A stretch of 8,746 nt of DNA, from the NCBI GenBank assembly GCA_905212635.1, contig CAJMFH010000056.1:1-8746 (forward strand), written 5' to 3'. Numbering within the stretch: position 1 is the stretch's first letter; every line of letters begins with the position of its first letter. The stretch is from an uncultured Lachnoclostridium sp. GTDB taxonomy: Bacteria; Bacillota; Clostridia; Lachnospirales; Lachnospiraceae. The notes below the pieces were generated by a model, which saw only the letters and a list, made by a program, of their open reading frames with translations, was not told where the DNA came from and did not search any database. The position numbers and the translations under genes were made by a program. Positions 1 through 6,296 of the stretch are shown here, piece after piece.

Positions 1-11
1 AAAAGTTAGAC

Positions 12-65
12 AGGAAGAAAAAAAGGGGTGCCTGTTGTCGCTATCCGGGAAGGGGGCACCGCTGA
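12..65 (-). repeat. Copy 1 of a 54-bp tandem repeat with hairpin and T-run
   Basis: This copy matches 76-129 at 53 of 54 positions, with a period of 64 bp and 10 unrelated bases between copies. Read on the minus strand it starts with CAGCGGTGCC and ends with GGCACC, then CC and seven T (24 down to 18). The arms at 55-60 and 27-32 are perfect 6-bp complements around a 22-nt loop. The shape resembles a rho-independent terminator, although the loop is long and two C separate stem from T-run. The strand is assigned because only the minus strand has T after the hairpin. The repeat is not coding: the 64-bp period is not a multiple of three, so the two copies read in different frames. Confidence 0.75.
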
Positions 66-75
66 AAAGAGGAAA

Positions 76-129
76 AGGAAGAAAAAAAGGGGTGCCTGTT
101 GTCGCTATCCGGGAAGGGGACACCGCTGA
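76..129 (-). repeat. Copy 2 of the 54-bp tandem repeat
   Basis: This copy is identical to 12-65 except at position 120, which is A where copy 1 has G (position 56). The changed base lies in a stem arm (119-124 pairing with 91-96). In a minus-strand transcript it becomes U opposite G, so the stem keeps six pairs through a G-U wobble. In a plus-strand transcript it would be a C/A mismatch. Seven T follow the stem on the minus strand (88 down to 82). The copy lies directly beyond the terminator of the minus-strand gene at 208-1305, so read-through transcripts would meet it next. Confidence 0.75.
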
Positions 130-134
130 GATGC

Positions 135-176
135 AGAAAAAAATAAAAAGCGGCGCCAGAAGTTTCTTTGGCGCCG
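135..176 (-). terminator. Rho-independent terminator of the GT2-GtrA gene
   Basis: A perfect 8-bp GC-rich stem is formed by 169-176 and 151-158 (CGGCGCCA/TGGCGCCG) with a 10-nt loop. On the minus strand it is followed by CTTTTTATTTTTTTC. It lies 31 bases past the stop codon of the minus-strand gene ending at 208. No T-run follows on the plus side, so it is judged unidirectional. Confidence 0.9.
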
Positions 177-207
177 AATCATCAAGTTATCAAATTCATC
201 ATTTACT

Positions 208-1305
208 CTATTTTCTTTTAAATACCCACTCCCTCTGGATCTGGAAACTGATCAGGAACAGGATGGTATCAATGATACATTTCCGCACGGTGCGAAATGG
301 GATAAACCGCAGAGTGTAGTCAACCAGCAGCGTAGAGATGAGAAGTTGGCAGATGCACAAGGCATAATAACGGAAAATGATCGTGATATCTTTCGAATCA
401 TTGTGGAATACCTGCTTTTTGTTAATGGTAAAATTATACAGCGAGGAGCCGAGTCGGGCAATGACATTGCGAAGAAATGTCAAAAGCAGGATGTCGATGC
501 CAAAAAGCGAGATCTGAGCTTTTTCACCGACAATCGGCAATAAGATAAATCGCAGCAGGTAAAACAGCGAGATATCAATAATAAAACTGGAAAAAGAACT
601 CAGCATAAATTTCAAAAACACCTTGTAGATCCGGATGGAATCAATAAAAGGGTTGAAATGGGAACTTTCGTTATTTTCCAGATAAATGGTCTGAATCGGA
701 AATTCTTCAAAAGGAATCTGGTTTTCTTTGGCACAGAGGAGCATATTCATCTCGTATTCAAAACGTTCGCCTTTTGTATTGGCAAAATAATTGGCGAGAA
801 GTTCACGTGACATGCCGCGAAGTCCGGTCTGCGTGTCGGAAATTGAGATTCCGCACAGGAGTTTGATGATGCGGCAGGTCATTTTATTGCCAAAACGGCT
901 GCGCCAGGGGATTTTCGGGTCATCAAACTGACGGCATCCGAGGATGAGCCGGTCTGGATGTTCACAGACTAATTTTGCACAAGTGATGATATCGTCGATC
1001 ACGTGCTGCCCGTCGCAGTCTACGGTTACCGTTCCCGTAATGTCCGGGCGGTTTTCGAGAATGTGGTTGAAGGCGCTTTTTAACGCCATACCTTTTCCAA
1101 AATTTACCACATGCCGAAGAATGCGGCACTGATATTTTTCTTTGCAGGTTTTAAAATAAATACGATTTTCAATGGAACTTCCATCATCGACTAAAATAAT
1201 ATTTTCAAAACCGGCATCTTTGCACTCTCGAACCAGCTCAACCATGCGCTCGCACGGATTCAGAGCCGGAATGACAATGGCAATATCGGTCAAATAATTC
1301 CCCAT
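208..1305 (-). CDS. Fused GT2 glycosyltransferase (DPM-synthase-like) and GtrA membrane domain
   Basis: This 365-residue protein probably charges polyprenyl phosphate with a sugar and helps move the product across the membrane for glycan side-branch addition. Residues 1 to about 225 form a GT-A fold of the dolichyl-phosphate-mannose-synthase/GtrB type: VIPALN at 11-16, VDDGSS at 39-44, NFGKG at 68-72, DCDGQH with the metal-binding aspartates at 96-101, DTQTG at 157-161 and RFEYEMN at 181-187. From about 232 to the end is a GtrA-like region with about four hydrophobic segments (roughly 234-256, 268-290, 308-330 and 340-358). GtrA and GtrB are usually separate proteins; the fused form is a recognised variant. 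The ATG at 1305 is chosen over an in-frame TTG at 1350, which has no ribosome site. AAGGAG lies 14 bases before the ATG (long) and a weaker GGAA lies 6 bases before. It is transcribed alone, divergently from the operon at 1476. The sugar is unknown. Confidence 0.88.
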   Translation of the reverse strand: MGNYLTDIAIVIPALNPCERMVELVRECKDAGFENIILVDDGSSIENRIYFKTCKEKYQCRILRHVVNFGKGMALKSAFNHILENRPDITGTVTVDCDGQHVIDDIITCAKLVCEHPDRLILGCRQFDDPKIPWRSRFGNKMTCRIIKLLCGISISDTQTGLRGMSRELLANYFANTKGERFEYEMNMLLCAKENQIPFEEFPIQTIYLENNESSHFNPFIDSIRIYKVFLKFMLSSFSSFIIDISLFYLLRFILLPIVGEKAQISLFGIDILLLTFLRNVIARLGSSLYNFTINKKQVFHNDSKDITIIFRYYALCICQLLISTLLVDYTLRFIPFRTVRKCIIDTILFLISFQIQREWVFKRK

Positions 1306-1381
1306 ATGTAATTCCAATTCTCCTTTTTGTTCATTACAGCCGCTTTGCAAAGAGAGTCTTTGGGCGGCAGTCTCTTCCTAT

Positions 1382-1410
1382 AGTATAATCTTTTCCGCGC
1401 CGGAGGGCAA
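1382..1410 (-). promoter_or_regulatory. Predicted sigma-A promoter for the GT2-GtrA gene
   Basis: On the minus strand TTGCCC (1410-1405) is followed by a 17-bp spacer and TATACT (1387-1382). That gives a predicted transcript start near 1375 and a leader of about 70 nt before the ATG at 1305. The -35 box is weak (4 of 6 consensus bases) and the -10 box good (5 of 6). Confidence 0.6.
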
Positions 1411-1418
1411 GAAAAACA

Positions 1419-1447
1419 TTGAAAAAAAAGCAAAATAACCATATAAT
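1419..1447 (+). promoter_or_regulatory. Strong predicted sigma-A promoter of the four-gene operon
   Basis: TTGAAA (1419-1424), a 17-bp spacer and a perfect TATAAT (1442-1447) predict transcription starting near 1454, about 22 nt before the start codon at 1476. The -35 box lies only 8 bp from the -35 box of the opposing promoter (1405-1410), so the two are back to back. The TTG of this -35 box could be mistaken for an upstream in-frame start codon. It lies upstream of the predicted transcript start and so cannot be one. Confidence 0.85.
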
Positions 1448-1463
1448 AGAGAGGAACGACAGG

Positions 1464-1469
1464 AAGGAG
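1464..1469 (+). promoter_or_regulatory. Ribosome binding site fixing the start at 1476
   Basis: AAGGAG sits 6 bases before the ATG at 1476. With the promoter at 1419-1447 it excludes the longer TTG-initiated reading frame from 1419. Confidence 0.85.
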
Positions 1470-1475
1470 ATCGGG

Positions 1476-2483
1476 ATGAAGATTACGATAGGCGTTGTTG
1501 CTTATAACGAAGAAAATAACCTGCCCTCCCTTTTGCGGGATATTGAAGCACAGAGCTATCCGCATGCGGACACGGAAGTAGTGTTGGCGGACAGCATGTC
1601 AACAGACGATACGCGAAAGGTAATGCAGGAGTGGCAGAAAAAGAACAAAGAATCGTTTTTAGATATAAAAATCATAGAGAATCCGGGAAAAATACAAAGC
1701 TGCGGGTGGAATGCCGTAATTGATACGTTTACGACAGAGGCGCTGATCCGTATTGATGCACACAGCAGCATACCGGCGGACTTTGTGGAAAAAAATGTAA
1801 AAGCTCTGTCGGAAGGCGAGTTTGTTACAGGCGGAGTTCGCCCCAATATTGTAGAAGGAGATTCTGTCTGGCAGCAGGTTTTGTTACTGGCAGAAAGTTC
1901 GATGTTTGGAAGCAGCATTGCGGATTTCCGGAGAAAAGAAAAAAAGGCGTATGTCAAATCTTTTTTCCATGGGGCATATCGGCGCGAAGTATTTGAAAAA
2001 GCAGGAAAATTCCGGGAAGATCTTGGACGTACGGAAGATAACGAATTTCATTACCGTATTCGCCAGAATGGGTTTAAACTCTGCATGGTGCCGGGAATTG
2101 TGTCCTATCAGAGGATCCGTCCCAGTCTGAGAAAAATGTGCCGGCAAAAATACGGCAATGGATACTGGGTAGGAAGGACTGCTGGAATCTGTCCGGGATG
2201 TCTGTCCCTTTATCATTTTGTACCATTTGCCTTTGTGCTTGGAATTGTGGCAACGACGGTATTTGGTGTGCTGGTACATCCATTTCCGGCCATTTTGATG
2301 TGGAGTCTGTACTGGCTGCTTGCGGTCGTTATGGCAGTCGCAGCCGTAAAAGGACAAAAAAAGAACATAAGACAGATCGTACTGCCATTTTTATTTTTCC
2401 TGCTGCATATCAGTTATGGAATAGGAACGTGTCTTGGGGTGGTTAGCCTGTTAAAAAGAGGGAAAGAGAGGAAAGCGCAATGA
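1476..2483 (+). CDS. ExoA-like family 2 glycosyltransferase with C-terminal membrane segments
   Basis: This 335-residue GT2 enzyme resembles the succinoglycan ExoA group and is expected to add a sugar to a lipid-linked oligosaccharide at the inner membrane face. Visible motifs are the N-terminal strand with VVAYNEENNLPSLL (7-20), ADSMSTDDT (38-46) in place of the common VDDGSTDGT, IDAHS (93-97) where a DAH triplet replaces the usual DxD (as in ExoA-type enzymes), and RTEDNEFHYRI (185-195), holding the probable catalytic acidic residues. Hydrophobic segments near 244-266, 272-292 and 300-322 anchor the C-terminus, and the HxxYGxGxxxG pattern near 311-321 is also typical of this group. It is the first gene of the operon, and its TGA stop overlaps the next start as ATGA at 2480-2483, which suggests translational coupling. 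Donor and acceptor cannot be read from sequence. Confidence 0.88.
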   Translation: MKITIGVVAYNEENNLPSLLRDIEAQSYPHADTEVVLADSMSTDDTRKVMQEWQKKNKESFLDIKIIENPGKIQSCGWNAVIDTFTTEALIRIDAHSSIPADFVEKNVKALSEGEFVTGGVRPNIVEGDSVWQQVLLLAESSMFGSSIADFRRKEKKAYVKSFFHGAYRREVFEKAGKFREDLGRTEDNEFHYRIRQNGFKLCMVPGIVSYQRIRPSLRKMCRQKYGNGYWVGRTAGICPGCLSLYHFVPFAFVLGIVATTVFGVLVHPFPAILMWSLYWLLAVVMAVAAVKGQKKNIRQIVLPFLFFLLHISYGIGTCLGVVSLLKRGKERKAQ

Positions 2484-4210
2484 GCCATACAGCTTCAGAA
2501 TATACAAAAGAAGAATTGGAAGGACTTCACCGTATCAGTCTGCAAATGGCAAAAGTATTTGTGGAATTTTGCAGGGAAAATGATCTGACGTGTTATTTCT
2601 GCGGGGGCGGCTGTATTGGTGCAATCCGTCACAAGGGATTTATTCCGTGGGATGATGATCTTGATTTCTTTATGCCCCGCGAAGACTATGAGGAATTTGT
2701 AAAAAAATGGAAAGGTTATGAACCGGGAAAACGTTATATATTATCCGATACTACACTGGATTATGTGGATCGTAATAACTTTGCGACCCTTCGTGACAGC
2801 GAGACAACGCAGATCAAACCGTACCAGAAAGATCTTCGGATCGCACATGGTGTTGCTTTGGATGTGATTCCGCTCGACGGCTATCCGGATGGAAAATGGA
2901 AACGTAAATTTCAATGTATGTGGGCACTTATCTATCAATTGTTCCGTGCGCAGACTGTACCGGAAAAACATGGGGGATTGATGGCTGTGGGAAGCCGCTT
3001 TCTGCTTTCTGTATTTCGTGGGAAAAAGATCCGCTATAAGATCTGGAATCTCGCGAAAAAACACATGACCCAATATCCTATTTCCGAGTGTAATTACATT
3101 ACGGAATTGTGTTCCGGTCCATTTTATATGAAAAAGAAATACAAAAAGGAATGGTTTGAAAAAGCCGTATTTGTGCCGTTTGAGGGAGAAAATATGCCGA
3201 TCCCCGTTGGATATGACGGATATTTAAAGGAGGCATTTGGCGATTATATGGCACTGCCGCCGAAAGAAAAGCAGAAAGCCCACCATGACTGTGTTTTTCT
3301 GGATCTGAATCGTCCGTGTGTGCCGGCGACGGGAGAACGGCTGCGCGCGGAACTTCGTCTTCTCCAGAAAAAATGTCTGGAGATTACACTCGTATTTAAA
3401 GAGTTTTGCGAAAAGCATGGTCTGCTGTTTTATTTTTGCGGTGGATGCTGTATCGGTACTTTGCGGCATCAGGGATTTATTCCGTGGGATGACGATATTG
3501 ATGTATTTATGCCAAGAAACGACTATGAGAAATTGTGTAAATTGTGGCACAAAGAGATGGATGAAACGAAATACCGGCTGAGCCGTACGAGTAAAGAACA
3601 GTTTCTGCGTTCCCAGCTTACGATGATCACAGATGAAGAGACGACATTTGTAAAAGAACGTCAGATGGATCTGGACATTGCACATGGAATCCGACTTGAA
3701 ATCCTGCCATTGGACGGCTGCCCATCTTCCCGCTGGAAACGGAAAATGCAGCTGATGTGGGGACTGGCGTATCAGATCTACATCAATCAGGAGGCACCGA
3801 CCAGCAAAGGAAAAGGATTTTATCTGATCGGGAAAATGATGCTTCTTCTGGCTCCCGGCTGGAAAAACCGCTATCGGATGGCGCGGCTTTGTGAACGTCA
3901 TATGACCAAATATCCGATTGAAGAGTGTGACTATATTACCGAACTATGTGTCCGGTATAATTATATGGTAAATGAGTATCCAAAGGAAATATTTTCCAGT
4001 GCCGTGTATAAGGAATTTGAGGGAGAGCAGATGCCGATTCCGGTGGGATACGATACGTATCTCAAAATGGCATTTGGCGATTACATGACGATGCCGCCGG
4101 AAGACCAGCAGATTCCTTCCCATGATGGAATTGTGGTAGATACGGAAAAGGCTTATCCGGAGTATAAAGGAATTTACTATCCGGTGAAGCGCACAGAGGA
4201 GGAAATGTAA
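2480..4210 (+). CDS. Tandem double-domain LicD-family phosphotransferase
   Basis: This 576-residue protein contains two full LicD domains, about 12-280 and 291-570, whose matching residues are offset by exactly 279. LicD proteins have a nucleotidyltransferase-like fold and transfer phosphocholine or similar phospho-groups to glycans; a single LicD is normally about 270-300 residues. Domain 1 has CGGGCIG (41-47), PWDDDLD (56-62), LDVIPLDG (127-134) and MPIPVGYD (239-246). Domain 2 has CGGCCIG (320-326), PWDDDID (335-341), LEILPLDG (406-413) and MPIPVGYD (518-525). Over 41-80 versus 320-359, 26 of 40 residues match; over 234-261 versus 513-540, 23 of 28 match. The metal-binding DDDxD is intact in both, but D128 of the first domain is E407 in the second. 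No signal peptide or membrane segment is seen, so it is probably cytoplasmic or peripheral. GAGAGG lies 8 bases before the start, which overlaps the previous stop. No choline uptake or activation genes are in the window, so the transferred group is unknown. Confidence 0.9.
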   Translation: MSHTASEYTKEELEGLHRISLQMAKVFVEFCRENDLTCYFCGGGCIGAIRHKGFIPWDDDLDFFMPREDYEEFVKKWKGYEPGKRYILSDTTLDYVDRNNFATLRDSETTQIKPYQKDLRIAHGVALDVIPLDGYPDGKWKRKFQCMWALIYQLFRAQTVPEKHGGLMAVGSRFLLSVFRGKKIRYKIWNLAKKHMTQYPISECNYITELCSGPFYMKKKYKKEWFEKAVFVPFEGENMPIPVGYDGYLKEAFGDYMALPPKEKQKAHHDCVFLDLNRPCVPATGERLRAELRLLQKKCLEITLVFKEFCEKHGLLFYFCGGCCIGTLRHQGFIPWDDDIDVFMPRNDYEKLCKLWHKEMDETKYRLSRTSKEQFLRSQLTMITDEETTFVKERQMDLDIAHGIRLEILPLDGCPSSRWKRKMQLMWGLAYQIYINQEAPTSKGKGFYLIGKMMLLLAPGWKNRYRMARLCERHMTKYPIEECDYITELCVRYNYMVNEYPKEIFSSAVYKEFEGEQMPIPVGYDTYLKMAFGDYMTMPPEDQQIPSHDGIVVDTEKAYPEYKGIYYPVKRTEEEM

Positions 4211-4211
4211 T

Positions 4212-5180
4212 ATGCAGTCAACACAACCACTTGTGTCCGTAATCATTCCGATTTACAATTCAAAGAAACGGCTGGCAGCGTGCCTGGATCATGTGGCAGC
4301 GATGGACTACCCCAATCTGGAAGTGATTCTTGTCGATGACTGTTCGACGGATGGCAGCCTTGAGATTTGCAGAGAATATGAAAGAAACTACCCGTATTTT
4401 CATGTGATAACAAAAGAAAATGAGGGCGTTTCCGCAGCGAGAAACCGTGGATTGCAGGAATCTCACGGACAGTATATCCAGTTCGTTGACAGTGATGATC
4501 TGGTAAAAAAAGAGGCAGCTTCGCTCATGGTAAAATGTCTGGAAGAGGACGAAAGCGATGTGGTAATAGCCGGATATTACGATGAAAAAGCGGGCAGAGA
4601 CCACCTGCCAAAAGAGGCTGTTTATGAGGACAAAGAAGCGTTTATCCGGGACTTTCCAGAATTGTTTTCTTCCTATTTTCTTCATGTTCCGTGGAATAAA
4701 TTATACCGCCGTGATGTGATTGAAAAAGGATTTCCGACAGATCTTGATAAAGGAGAAGATCTGCTGTTTAACTTACAGGTATTTGAGCGTGCTGGAAAGA
4801 TCAGTGTACTTCCAAAATCTGTCTATGACTATTATAATATTGAGACGGGAAGCCTGTCATTCCGTTTCCGGGAAAATGCGATGGAAATTGAAGAACGGCT
4901 TAGGCGGGAAGTGGCAGTCTTTTATGAAGAATGCGGAGGAAAAGAGCCTGTTTTCCTCGATGTATTTTACCTGAATTCGATAAAAAATAAATTTTATGAT
5001 CTGATGCGGCGTTCCGGGAAAACAAACCGGGAATGTAAAGAAAAGATCAAAGAATGGCTGGCGATGCCGGGGGTACAGAAATTATTTGTATCAAAAGCAG
5101 AATTCAGCCGGAAGGATAAGATACTGCTGTTTTTTATGAAACATCATAACTACCGGATTTTAATGAAATATTACCGATGA
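4212..5180 (+). CDS. Family 2 glycosyltransferase (GT-A)
   Basis: This 322-residue soluble GT2 enzyme would transfer one sugar to the growing repeat unit. The classic motifs are all present: VSVIIPIYN (8-16), VILVDDCSTDGS (38-49), NEGVSAARNRG (70-80), FVDSDD (91-96, the DxD-type nucleotide-sugar/metal site), WNKLYRR (161-167) and GEDLLFN (181-187), holding the probable catalytic acidic pair. The C-terminal third (about 220-322) is charged and helical-looking, with no clear membrane segment. Only one base separates it from the LicD gene stop. AGGAGG at 4197-4202, 9 bases before the ATG, lies inside the end of that gene. It resembles capsule and teichoic-acid glycosyltransferases such as CpsJ/EpsJ-like proteins, but sugar specificity cannot be inferred. 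Confidence 0.9.
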   Translation: MQSTQPLVSVIIPIYNSKKRLAACLDHVAAMDYPNLEVILVDDCSTDGSLEICREYERNYPYFHVITKENEGVSAARNRGLQESHGQYIQFVDSDDLVKKEAASLMVKCLEEDESDVVIAGYYDEKAGRDHLPKEAVYEDKEAFIRDFPELFSSYFLHVPWNKLYRRDVIEKGFPTDLDKGEDLLFNLQVFERAGKISVLPKSVYDYYNIETGSLSFRFRENAMEIEERLRREVAVFYEECGGKEPVFLDVFYLNSIKNKFYDLMRRSGKTNRECKEKIKEWLAMPGVQKLFVSKAEFSRKDKILLFFMKHHNYRILMKYYR

Positions 5181-5195
5181 CGGGAGAAGAGATCA

Positions 5196-6296
5196 ATGAA
5201 GAAAATAGGATTTGTAAATTTTGATATGAGCATCCGCGGTGGTGCGCAGCAGGTGCTGTACAATATGGTACTTGCTCTTCGCGAAGAATACGAGATTACG
5301 ATTATTAGTTTTATTCAGGAAAACGATGCCTGTGCGTATGAGCTGCCGGAGGAGATAGATTATGAAGTGATTCTTCCGTATAAAGCAAGGATCCGTGAAG
5401 TGATCACAAAGGCGGGAAGGCCGTTTCGCAGTTATATTAAGAAAAAGCAGCTGGATATGGTCTTTTATGTGGGAGCATATGCCGGACTTTGCGGAGGGAT
5501 TCATGGGAGAAGACTGAAGATTCCAAGAATATTCTGTGATCATGGAGCATTGCTGAATCAATGGAACGAAATCCCGGCCCGCACGATGCGTACTCTGGGA
5601 TCACGTTTTACCGATAAAACCGTTGTTTTAACAAAGCAGAGTGAAGATGCCTATTATGAGAAATTTCACTATAAAAAAGGACGTGTTATCACGATCTATA
5701 ACTGGATTGACGAACGGATAAAAAAAGCAGCAGCGCCTTATGATCCGGACAGCACCAGGATTTTGACCGCGGGACGGTTTTCGAAAGAAAAGGGAATGGA
5801 TCTTTTGGTGGATACGGCGGCAGCGTTAGCAAAAAAGACAAAGGATTTTGTGTGGGAAGTATATGGAGATGGTGATATGTTTCCGGAAATACAGGAACGT
5901 ATCCGCCGGGAGGGATTGGATGAAAATATCCATCTGATGGGACTTACGGATCAGATGGAAGCCTGTTATAAAGGGCATTCCATGTATGTACTTACGTCCT
6001 ACCGCGAAGGACTGCCACTGGTTTTACTTGAGGCAAAAGCCAATGCGCTTCCGCTAGTCAGTTTTGACATTGTGTCCGGCCCACGTGAGATCATCCGGGA
6101 AGGAGAAGATGGAAAACTGATTCCACCCTATGATACGGAAAAGATGGCAGAGGTCATTTATGAGTTATTAAAAAAACCGGAGGAACGCCTCCGGCTTTCA
6201 AGAAACTCTACGGAAAATCTGGAAAAATTTTCCAAAGAAACTATTTTGACGCAATGGAAGGATCTGATTGAACAGTTTGTGGATCCGTCTCGATAA
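5196..6296 (+). CDS. Family 4 glycosyltransferase (GT-B, AmsD-like)
   Basis: This 366-residue retaining GT-B enzyme probably adds a hexose to the lipid-linked repeat unit. The N-terminal domain begins KIGFVNFD and carries the glycine pair RGGAQQVL (14-21) that contacts the acceptor or diphosphate in GT4 enzymes. The C-terminal nucleotide-sugar domain has AGRFSKEKG near 190-198, VYGDGD, and the E-x7-E signature E271 to E279 within YREGLPLVLLEA. It continues with SFDIVSGPREII, a pattern of the AmsD-like GT4 subgroup. It starts 15 bases after the previous stop, with GGGAG 9 bases before the ATG, and is the last gene of the operon. Its final 56 bp overlap the 3' end of the opposing polymerase gene. 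Codons for KKPEERL near its end also form the terminator of that opposing gene (6170-6194). No plus-strand terminator was found just after it. Confidence 0.9.
   Translation: MKKIGFVNFDMSIRGGAQQVLYNMVLALREEYEITIISFIQENDACAYELPEEIDYEVILPYKARIREVITKAGRPFRSYIKKKQLDMVFYVGAYAGLCGGIHGRRLKIPRIFCDHGALLNQWNEIPARTMRTLGSRFTDKTVVLTKQSEDAYYEKFHYKKGRVITIYNWIDERIKKAAAPYDPDSTRILTAGRFSKEKGMDLLVDTAAALAKKTKDFVWEVYGDGDMFPEIQERIRREGLDENIHLMGLTDQMEACYKGHSMYVLTSYREGLPLVLLEAKANALPLVSFDIVSGPREIIREGEDGKLIPPYDTEKMAEVIYELLKKPEERLRLSRNSTENLEKFSKETILTQWKDLIEQFVDPSR
6170..6194 (-). terminator. Rho-independent terminator of the Wzy-like gene, embedded in the GT4 coding sequence
   Basis: A perfect 7-bp stem is formed on the minus strand by CCGGAGG (6194-6188) and CCTCCGG (6183-6177), closed by the 4-nt loop CGTT and followed immediately by seven T (6176-6170), then AATAA. 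It begins 46 bases after the polymerase gene's stop at 6241. It lies wholly within the coding sequence of the GT4 gene on the other strand. Confidence 0.85.

Noticed and set aside
12..129. Minimal CRISPR array
   Set aside because: There are only two units, with a 10-bp AG-rich gap far too short for a spacer and no cas genes in the window.
35..319. 94-codon plus-strand open frame across the tandem repeat
   Set aside because: It runs through both hairpin repeats in different frames, through the terminator and antisense to the GT2-GtrA gene. It has no family features.
1306..1350. TTG-initiated extension of the GT2-GtrA protein
   Set aside because: There is no ribosome site before 1350, the extra residues are not GT2-like, and the normal GT2 N-terminus follows the ATG at 1305.
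1419..1475. TTG-initiated N-terminal extension of the ExoA-like protein
   Set aside because: The TTG is the promoter -35 box and lies upstream of the predicted transcript start. AAGGAG is placed for the ATG at 1476.
3224..3901. 225-codon minus-strand open frame
   Set aside because: It is antisense to the double LicD gene, whose motifs account for the sequence. It has no ribosome site or family features.
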